Shown here piece by piece: positions 55,959 through 64,000 of a DNA stretch of 64,000 nucleotides (its first letter is position 1; every line of letters starts with the position of its first letter). A program made the position numbers and the translations under genes. The notes beneath the pieces were generated by a model. The model had not been told where the DNA came from and searched no databases. It saw nothing but the letters and a program-made list of their open reading frames with translations. Source of the stretch: Pegoplata infirma (taxonomy: Eukaryota > Arthropoda > Insecta > Diptera > Anthomyiidae); contig OY992537.1 in assembly GCA_963921195.1 (NCBI GenBank), forward strand, positions 129,416,694 through 129,480,693. The letters are read 5' to 3'.

Positions 55959-56100
55959 GGATTAGAAGTCATATCTCTTCAATCTTCAGAAAATGCTTCC
56001 TAACCTTTGCGAGCGGGCTTGAAGTGATGGTTAACATTCTACAGGCATTTACATCGACTTTACCGTATTACATACAAACGTTAACGGAAACTTTATTTTT
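55959..56100 (+). repeat. LINE-alpha-associated repeat, part 2
   Basis: AGAAGTCATATCTCT, CTTCAGAA, GAAGTGATG.TTAA.ATTCT and TTTACATxGACTTTA recur at 59206-59300. It is the continuation of 53775-53978 after hAT Q. Confidence 0.65.
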
Positions 56101-57345
56101 AGTTATCTGGAGGCTAACTTACTTTTAAACGATCGACAGTATGGTTTTCGGATAACTCGTTCTACTGTGGATCTGTTGGCGTTCCCTTCGGAACGTTGGA
56201 ATCGTTCGATCCACAATTTTGGTGAGAGTAAGGTGTTTGCTCTGGATATTTCCAAGACATTTGATTGTGTGTGGCACGGTGCGCTCATATCCAAGCTTAG
56301 TCCCTTTGGTGTCGGCCATGACTTCCTTCGATTTTTTCGAGTTTCCTCAGAGATCGTTCTATACGTGTTGTTATAAACAACAGAGTTTCAGCTTCAATCA
56401 GGGGTACCGCAAGGTTCTGTTCTTTCTCCTATCCTTTTTCTTATTTTTTTAACGACCTTCTAAGTCAAATTTCAAATCCTATCTACTTTTTTGCAGATTA
56501 ACATTTTTCATTAATTTTCCTTTGATCGTACGCCAAGCCTTGTTGAGGTTGAGGGCAAAAGGCGGACTATGAATGACACACTAAAGCAAGACCTGTTGAT
56601 AATCTCTGAGTGGGGTCTCGCGAATAGGGTCAAGTTTAATGCACGCAAGACTCAATGTTGCATGTTGACCCACAGGAATGTGGAATCAACAGTGTTATCT
56701 GTGCATATGGGTAGTATGAGTATCAAGGAATCTGACACTCTTGATGTTTTGGGCATGAAAATTCAGTATGATATCCGTTGGAATAAGCACGTTTTTCAAA
56801 TGTCGAAAGAAGCATTCAAGTGTCTCGGTTTTTTAACCGGTGTAAGAAGTCCTTAACCTCATCAGATCTTCTCACTATTTATACCATCTACTTCCGACAG
56901 AAGATGGAATACAACTCCCATATAAAGTTTGTTTTGGAGCTCTTGGAACGTGTGCAAAGGAGAGCGTTAATGCTTAGCAATGACAATGGGGTGTCCAACT
57001 CTATTGACTCATTGGAGCATCGTTGGAATGTGGGTTGTGTGACACTGTTCTATTAATATTATCATGGAAAGTGTTCTGCTGAGATAAGTGAACTTATCCT
57101 TGAGCCCCAGTTTTGTTCGCAACACTCGGTTTTCTAGTTGATCGCACAGCGCATTGCAGAGATGGTTCGTTTATCAGTCGAAATAGCCGTATGTGGAATA
57201 ATCTTCCCACAGAAGTCTTTCCAGCCTCTTTCAATGTAGATAAATTCAAGTCAAATATCCACAAACACTACTCCCTCTTTCTTCCTCCTCATAACCAATT
57301 TCCTGATATCAACACAATGCACTGCATTAATAGGGGCATCCCCTG
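56101..57345 (+). pseudogene. CR1-like LINE reverse transcriptase relic
   Basis: Across frames: LLLNDRQYGFRITRSTVDLL, SKVFALDISKTFDCVWHGAL (first Asp block), GVPQGSVLSPILFLIF, YFFAD followed by a stop in place of the second Asp, LLIISEWGLANRVKFNARKT, VLGMKIQYDIRWNKHV, KCLGFLTGVR and, at the C-terminus, SRMWNNLPTEVFPASFNVDK. This order is typical of the CR1 group, which lacks RNase H. Several frameshifts and the lost catalytic Asp make it inactive. Confidence 0.88.
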
Positions 57346-57690
57346 AGTGTTTGCTCGACGTAAAAAAAATCCAAGTACCATCTAGAGAAATCTGGGCCGC
57401 AAACTCAGTTCAGACAGAGAACGAAATCTCAGCGTTGACGGACGAATCTAGATTTTTTTAGTGGGATGCATCAGGTACTGGACTAAATTGCCTCTTGGTT
57501 GTAAAATTTCTATACAGTATGCTTAAACTGTGCGTATGTACTTTTGGAATGGAGGAATATCAAAGTCGGTTTTATCCAGAAGGCTGCGGAAAACACCCAC
57601 ACTGTCCCGAAGGATTTAATACCAATTAGGCCGTCATCAGTTTTGTTAAAGACAACTAACTTCAGCACACATACACTCTGTTGTCTGTTG
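57346..57690 (+). pseudogene. LINE-alpha fragment (RT start)
   Basis: Blocks AATCCAAGTACC, GAGAAATCTG, ATCTCAGCGTTGACGG and CAAAGTCGGTTTTATCCAGA then AGGCTGCGGAAAACACCCAC align with 59335-59530. They encode a decayed FIPKAGKxxHTVPKDF motif. Confidence 0.65.
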
Positions 57691-57699
57691 TAATACCAC

Positions 57700-58214
57700 G
57701 GAAAGGTAATGGGGTAAGAGTTCCTGTTAAACCAAATTTGAGCTTGTTATGAAACTCCTAAGATATTAAATTTTGATACCCCACAAATCAGAACGGTCAT
57801 ACAGCTCCCTAGATCCCAGTGAAGAAAGTCTATGACCAGAAAGTGAATGGCAGATAAAGTGTTCTATAGTTTCCAACTCCTCTTCATCAGTGCAAATCCG
57901 GCAAAAGTCATTTAATGACTCATTTAACTGCTCAGCGTGCTTACAATAATTACAGCAAACAACGTCGAAATCTCTCCTCTTAGTAGCAATATCAGCTTAC
58001 CTGTTTGCATCTGATATAGAGAAGATGAAATATGTATTGCAGTCTCACACGTCTATCCATGTGCCCATCTCTGATTAGTCTCCGTCGCGGAACAAAGCTG
58101 AATATTTTGCTTGCAAGTTTCTAGAGGCATACTTACACATTACAATTTCGTTGGAACCTGTTGGGTAGTTCCCAGTTTTGCAATCTCATCGGCTTTGCAA
58201 TTCCCTAGAATGTC
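57700..58214 (-). pseudogene. LINE-alpha 3' part, inverted
   Basis: On the minus strand the DEEELE-type Cys/His C-terminus and following ATGAAACTCCTAAGATATT (plus strand as ATTTGTTATGAAACTCC) match 40150-40560. It lies head-to-head with the plus-strand LINE-alpha fragment at 57346-57690, indicating an inversion or two insertions. Confidence 0.65.
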
Positions 58215-58363
58215 TCTAAACATTTGCAATATTATTTTGAATAGCACGGAACAATATAATTGTCATCCATTTAGTTTGCATTCGAGGAAAGGATGAAAAA
58301 TTCCTTTTACACCTGCAAGAATACTAACCTGCTGGGCTTTGGCGTGGTGGTGAGTAGTAGATA
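58215..58363 (+). repeat. LINE-alpha-associated repeat, second copy
   Basis: CACGGAACAATATAATTGTC, ATTCCTTTTACACCTGCAAG and GGCGTGGTGGTGAGTAGTAG match 53775-53978. It is interrupted by LINE-gamma and resumes at 59206. Confidence 0.65.
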
Positions 58364-59194
58364 GGTTAGGTTGGATTGGCGTCCGCTTATTTGGCGAATT
58401 CACTCGGAGGCCTTAAAGCCCATTGTGATTTCCTTAATTGTCATTTCCCTACTAACCTCTGACACAAAAACTTTTTACTTCTCGAACCACCCCGATTCTC
58501 TAAGATATTCTGCTAGAGATGTCAATGAGACACTGCTTAAGCAATCAAGGTCATAAAAAAATCATTGCCCCAAACGCTTAAAGCGGTTTCTTATCAGACC
58601 CGGATACTCTCATAATAAGTGCTTTACTGACTCCTCCTCCACTTCCCCACAACTTTTACAATAGCCCATATGAGAAATTCCCTTAGCAGGGCCATTTTCC
58701 TAATTATATAGTGTCCCGTTAGTACTCCCATTAATAGCCTAAACGTCCGTATGGCAAAAGTAAGAAGACTTTTTTACCTCTTAGGATTTGGTGGTGGCCA
58801 CATGGTTCGTAATAATCTGCAAGAGTCAGATATTCTCAGATATCCTAGCCATTTCGTTCATCAATTACAGGAACCGAGATGTCAGGTTCTACATGCCCTT
58901 CCCCCTCCCCCAATTCAGAACCATTTCACGCACATTCATCAACCACTAAGTCCAAGGAAGAAGGTCGCTTGTCATAATCATCTGCGCGTCCTTATCAATT
59001 TAAGGTATCTCAGCCTGGAAAACACCACACTTATCCGGAAGTCTCAATGAGGCCCCAATTTCGAGGTTTTCAGAGTATACTTCTGAACCCGTACCCATCT
59101 CCATCTTTGATCCATCCGTAAAGATTGAGAACGCTTTCTCTGTTATAACAGAGTTTTCCGCTCAGTCTTTCCTAGTCGGTATTTGAACTTATAT
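58364..59194 (-). mobile_element. LINE-gamma, 5'-truncated, RNase H-bearing
   Basis: Flanked by an 11-bp duplication AGTAGTAGATA (58353-58363 and 59195-59205). The minus strand encodes IFTDGSKMEMGTGSEVYSEN, ASLRLPDKCGVFQAEI (RNase H Asp and Glu blocks), then a frameshifted GVLTGH-like and Cys/His C-terminus. Its 3' end on the minus strand is CCAACCTAACC, without poly(A), as in the LINE-beta copies. About 0.83 kb, dead. Confidence 0.85.
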
Positions 59195-59205
59195 AGTAGT
59201 AGATA

Positions 59206-60650
59206 AGAAGTCATATCTCTCCATTCTTCAGAACTGTGCAAGGGTGACTGGAAGTGATGCTTAATATTCTTGAGGTCGAGATTTACATTGACTTTAACTC
59301 ACCACACACAAACTTTAGTAGGACCTCCTAAATCCAAGTACCGACTAGGGGAATCTAGACACTAAACTATGTTAAGATGGAGATCGAAATGTCAGTGTTG
59401 ACGTCCGAATCTATATATGTACAGGTTTGGGCTGAGATATTACTAAATAGCCGTCTGGTTTACCTTTGAAATGGAGGTATACCAGAGAAGGTTTTATCCC
59501 GAAGGCTGGGAAAAACACCAACACTGTCCCGAAGGATTTCAGAGCTAATAGTCTGTTATCATTTTTGTTAAAGACAGTGGAACGAATAATAGCTTTAGAC
59601 AAGACTCATTTGCGTAGAATGATTAACCCGAAATTGCTTTCGACTAGGAAATAGTTCTTTATGATCTCGTTGGTACCATCGAGAGATATCCTTCGGCTAT
59701 TTTAATAATCCCTCGATAACTGTGGTATTGTCTAGTTTTGGTGTTTAGCATGGGGAAGTGATGATGCTAGAAAATATACTTGCCAATAGACGTATAGCAT
59801 CCGAATTGGGAGTATCTGGCATATACCGGATATGTTAATAGAGACCCACCATAGGGGGACGTTCTTTCGTCATTTCTTTGGAACCTATCACTGAATTCGA
59901 TGCTTTATATTCCTGCAAAATAGTAATTGGACATTGATAACATTTTACATATAGAATCTCTCACTGAATTTATACAGCAGTAGAGAATGGTTTTGATGTG
60001 TATCTAAGAAATACTCCTTCACCTAATACAATGCGACATATTGGGTAGGTGGCATGCGGACACTATGCCATTCAGGTATTCTTGAATTATTAGTAATCCG
60101 CATGCAAAAGGGTTTCCGAGTCTATTCAGGAGAGCATGGGTTGAGCCTATCTCGAAGATTTCCTGGCCATTGCAGTGTTTACCAGACAGAGATGCTGGCA
60201 ATAAAGGTGGTGGCTAACTGTTTGAGATGCAATGTCTTACCTACAACCGTCAAGCCGCATTCAAGTCCCTGAAGTCAATATTGCTGATAACAAGAAATGC
60301 CCTCAACTGCCATTACCAAGCAGTTTTCCAAACGACTCATATAAATAAAAATGGTCAGCAACATATATTTATACAATATTTTCGCGTGAAGTCTTTAAGT
60401 TCGGAAGACCTTAAAATCCAACATAAAGAACTCTGGATGTGCTAAGAGTTTTACTAAATCCAACAGCCAAAGGTCTTGTATTTGGGTCCCAGGACATAGT
60501 GGGTTTACTGGTACGAATTGAATGTTGAATGTACTAGAACTGGCTCTGAGTAGGTGGGGAACAGGTGGAACCGAAAAATGCGATCCACAAAAGAGGATAT
60601 CACTGACTTCGTGTATGGTAAGGTGGACCCTATTACCGAAATTTTACTCA
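59206..60650 (+). mobile_element. LINE-alpha copy 2, decayed
   Basis: RT start near 59466: WRYTREGFIPKAGKNTNTVP then KDFRANSLLSFLLKTVERII. Then ENILANRRIASELGVSG near 59780 and SLEPITEFDALYS. An RNase H region follows at about 60110-60520 (YSGEHGLSLSRRFPGHCSVY, QTEMLAIKVVANCLR, QAAFKSLKSILLI, LGPRT). Stops and frameshifts are frequent. Collinear with copy 1 at 36969-40640 but without the later insertions. Confidence 0.75.
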
Positions 60651-60783
60651 AATCTATGAAAAATGTCTTTATTTATAAAACTATGTTTACGTTAAATTTA
60701 GTTAAAAAATTTAGAATTATGAACTAATTCATCATATTTTTTGTCGTAGAATTGAGGAAGTGTCCTTATTATCCTTAATTTTA

Positions 60784-61466
60784 TTATACCCTCCAACTAC
60801 AGTATGGGGGTATACTCACTTTTTCATTCCGTTTGTAACGCATCGAAATATCGGTCGGGGACCCCATAAAGTATATATATTATTGATCTATGATCGATTC
60901 TAAGACTTTTCTAGAATGTCCGTATGTCCGTCCGTCCGTCCGTCCGTCTGTATAAGACACGATGCAGTCCAAAATAAAAGAGATAGACTCGTTAAGTTTG
61001 GCAGGAATATGTCTTTTGGTCCTAGGCAGTTTAAGTTCGTAAATGGGCAAATTCGGACCAGGGGGAAAAAGTTCCCCCTTAAAGAACTTAACTTACCTCT
61101 TAAAAACGCCATATTTTCAGAGGTTTTTTGTGTTTTTGTTAAGCAAATGAAACAATTTGATGTCAGAAAAAGTTTAAGAACCTGCACTTGGACTTAGGAA
61201 ATAAAAAAATCGTTTTTTTTGGTCCGCCCCCCTTTTGTGGGCGTGGATATTAAAAATGTTTTTAAATAAGGATAAAATTGTATTACTTAAGCTCAAAAAG
61301 CATAATAAATGAACTTTTAAACATTTACCGCATGGGTTTATGTGTCCCCCAAATGACCCCTACTGACCCCCCAAAAAAAACGCCCCTGAAATTTTTTTTA
61401 AATTTTTTTTTATATGTTGGAGGGTATTGGAGATTCGGCACAGCCGAATTTAACACTCTTACTTGT
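60784..61466 (+). mobile_element. DINE-1/HINE copy, first of a head-to-tail pair
   Basis: Starts TATACCCTCCAACTACAGTA, contains CATTCCGTTTGTAACGCATC, CCCCATAAAGTATATATATT and a GTCC run (60925-60950), and ends GGAGGGTATTGGAGATTCGG then CACTCTTACTTGT. The open frames over 60900-61197 on both strands come from the microsatellite and flank, not a gene. Confidence 0.88.
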
Positions 61467-62019
61467 TATACCCTCCAACCACAGTATGGGGGTATACTCA
61501 CTTTGTCATTCCGTGTGTAACGCATCAAAATATCGGTCTATGACCCCATAAATTATACATATTATTGATCAGTGATCGATTCTAAGACATTCTAGCGATG
61601 TCCGTCCGTCCGTCCGTCCGTCCGTCCGTCTGTCCGTCTGTAGAGGACACGATACAGTCCAAAATAAAAGAGGTAGACTTCCGAAGTTTTGCACGAATAT
61701 GTCTTATATTCCTAGGCAGGTTAAGTTCGGAAATGGGCAAAATCGGACCAAGGGGAAAAAAGTTCCCCCTTGGAGAACTAAACCAACCCAAGAAATACAG
61801 CATTTTTTGCAGAGTTGTTTGTACTTTTGGTAAGCAAATGCAACATTCATATCTCAGAAGAAGTTCAAAATCGCAAGGGGAAGGTGGCCCCTAACGTCTC
61901 CCAGCAACCACCCCCCCAAAAAAAAATCAAAAAAAAAGACGCCCCTGGATTTTTTTTTTTTTTACATTTTGGAGGGTATAAAAGATTCGACACAGCCGAA
62001 TGTAACACTCTCACTTGTT
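61467..62019 (+). mobile_element. DINE-1/HINE copy, second of a head-to-tail pair
   Basis: Begins at the base after the first copy with TATACCCTCCAACCACAGTA, has ATTCCGTGTGTAACGCATC, CCCCATAAATTATACATATT and a longer GTCC run (61599-61640), and ends GGAGGGTATAAAAGATTCGA then CACTCTCACTTGTT. It is closely related to the first copy. The frames at 61582-61894 are not genes. Confidence 0.88.
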
Positions 62020-62383
62020 TTTTCTCATATTTCCTCAAAAAACTTAAAATGGCGTTATCTCAAAAACAAAGCAAGATATAACGAAGAGATCAAATTTTCA
62101 AAAGAAAGTACTACAAGGAAAAAAAAATATAGAAGAGCATTCACTTACATTTCTGGGGTTTCAAATGGTCCCTAATTTTACTGAAATATAGAAGAGCCTT
62201 CACTTACATTTCTGGGGTTTCAAATGGTCCCTAATTTTACTGAAATCGTAGTCATATGAAATGCACCACTGCTCTCATCAAGTACATCCTGTTAATAGAC
62301 TACTGTCAAATTTTGAGCAAGTTCCGTCATTTCCTTTGCGTTTAATAGCTATTTAAAACATACAACCCCGTGGATTTCTTTAA
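62020..62383. other. Spacer before the mariner relic
   Basis: It includes the 59-bp duplication at 62125-62242. The left end of the mariner element probably lies here, but no terminal repeat could be paired. Confidence 0.4.
62125..62242. repeat. 59-bp tandem duplication
   Basis: AAATATAGAAGAGC(A/C)TTCAC begins at 62125 and 62184; the two units differ at one base, so the duplication is recent. Confidence 0.95.
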
Positions 62384-63229
62384 AATGGAAAAAAGTGAAT
62401 TTCGAGTGCGTCTGCCAAACCAAGGTAAAGCTTGATAAATACTATGGGGACTCTGCACCATCGATTTCAATGGTAAAAAGTGGCTTTCGTTGTGGTCGCA
62501 CAAGCACAAATGACGCTGAATGTCCTGGACCGCCAATTGATGTTAATACACCCAAAAATTTCGAAAAAATCCACGATATAGTCTTGGCCGATCTAAGAAT
62601 AAAAGATTCTTGATGCCATAGCCATTTCATATGGCATTGTGGTTTCGATTTTAAATGATCAGTTGGGTTTAAGAAAACTGTCTGCAAGATGGGTATCGCG
62701 TTTGTTCTCAATTGACCATAAACGTAATCGTGTGACAACTTCAAATAATTGTTTGGAGTTGATTAACCGCAATTCGAATGCGTTTTTGCGGCGTTATGTA
62801 ACTGAGGATGAAACATGGATCCATTACAACACTCCGGACACCAAGCAATGGGTTTCTCCGGGTGAACCCCGTGATGGCAACAGTCGATTACCTTCAAAAG
62901 GGAAAACAATAAACGGCGAATATTATGCCAACTTATTGGACCGATTTAACAAGGATTTAAAAAAACAACGATCCCATATGACCAAGAAAAAAGTTATTTT
63001 TGATCAAAATAGTGCACAGGTGCACACGTGAGCAGTCTCAATGGCAAAATTCCATGAATTGGGCTACGAATTGGTAACTCATCCGCAATATTCTCCGGAT
63101 TTATCCCCCAGTGATTATTTCCTATTTCCAAACCTAAAGAAATGGCACGGTGGAAAAAGATTTAGCTTCAACGATGAAATTAGTGATCAAACAAATGCCG
63201 ATTTTATTGACCTCGAAAAATTAGAATAG
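62384..63229 (+). pseudogene. mariner-type transposase relic
   Basis: The sequence begins MEKSEFRVRL and continues in other frames through VSILNDQLGLRKLSARWVSR, LRRYVTEDETWIHYNTPDTK (first catalytic Asp), QWVSPGEPR, KVIFDQNSAQVHT and YELVTHPQYSPDLSPSDYFL then FPNLKKWHGGKRFSFNDEI (third Asp). In the second catalytic block the usual Asp-Asn pair reads Asn-Ser, so the enzyme would be dead even without the frameshifts near 62420-62620 and the stop at 63029-63031. The element ends were not found. Confidence 0.88.
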
Positions 63230-63230
63230 A

Positions 63231-63401
63231 GTTTCCCTAATTTCTTAGGAATTTTTCTATATTTTTGGAAAAAAGTATAAACTAAAACGAAAGAAACAAT
63301 TCTTTAACCCTTTTGTTATTTTTTTATTATAAATTTTCTTCCAAATTAGTAAATTTTTCCATTTTTTGGTTCCATTTCTAAAATTTTTTATGATTTAGAA
63401 G
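63231..63401 (-). other. 3' flank of the chitin-binding gene
   Basis: A+T-rich DNA between the mariner relic and the stop codon, containing the candidate poly(A) signal. It probably holds the whole 3' UTR. Confidence 0.45.
63323..63328 (-). promoter_or_regulatory. Candidate poly(A) signal
   Basis: AATAAA on the minus strand lies about 75 bases past the stop codon of the chitin-binding gene, in an A+T-rich 3' UTR. Position and orientation fit, but such hexamers are common in this DNA. Confidence 0.5.
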
Positions 63402-64000
63402 TTAAAGACATCCATCCGGTTTATTTGCTGTACATCCTTTAGCAACTGGATCAAAATATTCTTCTGATTTACAGGTAACGCTATAACCTGCCAGAGTGTT
63501 ACTACTTGTTGTATAACACTGCACAAATGTTTTACACGTGGGATCGTCAGATTTATAAGAACCAGTAGTAGTTTTATCTTTGCAAATTACATTTGGATCA
63601 CGAGGTGCAGCTGCAGTTGTAGTAGTTGGTTCAGATGTGCTTTCTGTGGGCTGTTCTATGGTGGTAGTGGTTTCTTGGATACATCCTTCAGGTACATTTG
63701 TAGTACAAAGTTTGGTTGATGGATCAAAATATTTGTCTGATCCACAGTCTACAAGTCTACCAGAAAACGTTACACCGCCATCCAGAGTATAACACATAAC
63801 ATATGTTTTACATGTTGGATCGTCCGATTTATGTGAACCTTTAGATGCTGCATGTTGACAAATGGCATTCGGATCACGGGGTGTAGAAGAAGTTGTGGTA
63901 ATGGGTTCGATTGTTGTTGTGGTTTGTTGTGTAGTTGTTGTTGGCTCTGTGGATGTTGTAATTTCTATTGTTGTAGTTTCTCCCATGGTTGTAGTGGTAA
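63402..64000 (-). CDS. Chitin-binding (peritrophin-A/CBM14) protein, 3' part
   Basis: This is the only likely host gene. The reading frame stays open to the window edge, so the Met at 63986 is internal and the 5' end is outside. Numbering from that Met, residues 1-36 are Thr-rich, then a CBM14 domain with Cys 43, 59, 65, 81, 94, 102 (spacing 15-5-15-12-7). A second Thr/Ser/Pro-rich linker follows, then a second CBM14 domain with Cys 135, 151, 157, 172, 185, 193 (15-5-14-12-7), ending two residues after the last Cys. The spacing fits type-2 chitin-binding domains. The two domains are near-duplicates (both have PRDPNxIC and KSDDPTCKT). Such proteins are secreted into gut peritrophic matrix or cuticle, and the Thr-rich linkers suggest mucin-type O-glycosylation. 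Signal peptide not visible. Confidence 0.9.
   Translation of the reverse strand, partial: TTTTMGETTTIEITTSTEPTTTTQQTTTTIEPITTTSSTPRDPNAICQHAASKGSHKSDDPTCKTYVMCYTLDGGVTFSGRLVDCGSDKYFDPSTKLCTTNVPEGCIQETTTTIEQPTESTSEPTTTTAAAPRDPNVICKDKTTTGSYKSDDPTCKTFVQCYTTSSNTLAGYSVTCKSEEYFDPVAKGCTANKPDGCL

Noticed and set aside
60900..61894. Plus and minus frames with Ser-Val-Arg-Pro-Ser repeats
   Set aside because: They translate the GTCC microsatellite inside the DINE copies. Both copies have them because the DNA is shared, not because a protein is conserved.
63580..63792. Plus-strand Val-rich frame
   Set aside because: Antisense of the Thr-rich linker of the chitin-binding gene.

Overview
The window looks like gene-poor, repeat-packed nuclear DNA of a fly, most likely a calyptrate (muscoid) fly. 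The base composition is strongly A+T-rich. There are DINE-1/HINE-type Helitron-derived repeats (TATACCCTCC left ends, a CCCCATAAAGTATATATATT core, GTCC microsatellites and ACTTGTT right ends), LOA/R1-like and CR1-like LINEs, an RTE-type LINE, Tc1/mariner relics and a peritrophin-like chitin-binding gene. I see no bacterial features, no CRISPR array, no LTR element and no convincing free-standing tRNA or rRNA gene. Almost everything outside the last 600 bases is transposable-element sequence or simple A+T-rich spacer, and nesting can be read from target-site duplications (TSDs).

Layout. 1-9 kb: an 18-bp tandem array, a fold-back element (1491-1940), a hAT MITE with a perfect 8-bp TSD (2271-2984), and a Tc1-like MITE with CACTCAAAA ends (4098-5797). 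9-14 kb: a 1.2-kb near-perfect palindrome (9141-13692) split by a 3.36-kb RTE-type LINE whose 982-codon endonuclease/reverse-transcriptase frame is open. 14-21 kb: a fold-back made of ~21-bp GATCAATTGTAATTCGAAA units, several hairpin MITEs and a hAT MITE (20760-21637). 25-31 kb: a CACTCAAAA element (25163-30782) containing a piggyBac-like MITE (itself hit by two hAT elements at mirror-image positions), a DINE element and another hAT carrying a SINE; a further hAT follows at 30798-31264. 33.7-36 kb: two hAT elements inserted into overlapping target sites. 36-40.6 kb: a decayed LOA/R1-like LINE (called LINE-alpha here) interrupted by a Tc1-like MITE and by a TAGTT-rich repeat that carries a second LINE (LINE-beta) and a tRNA-headed SINE. 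42.5-44.2 kb: a palindromic Tc1 element made of two inverted transposase fragments. 45-52.3 kb: a CACTCAAAA element hit near its left end by LINE-beta, which was then hit by two hAT elements. 53.8-60.7 kb: fragments of LINE-alpha, a CR1 relic, LINE-gamma and a hAT filled with a minisatellite. 60.8-62 kb: two DINE copies head to tail. 62.4-63.2 kb: a dead mariner. 63.4-64 kb: the 3' end of a host gene for a secreted chitin-binding protein, running off the window.

The window works as an insertion chronology rather than a set of cooperating genes. At least eleven hAT-type non-autonomous elements keep perfect 8-bp TSDs, yet no hAT transposase is present, so they must have been moved by an enzyme encoded elsewhere. 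Only the RTE-type LINE appears able to encode a full protein. The most unusual features are the twin hAT insertions into both inverted repeats of one piggyBac MITE, the overlapping pair of hAT targets, the family-specific short words packed under each hAT end, and several long palindromes that would form hairpin RNAs if transcribed. All element names are by motif recognition; no database search was run.
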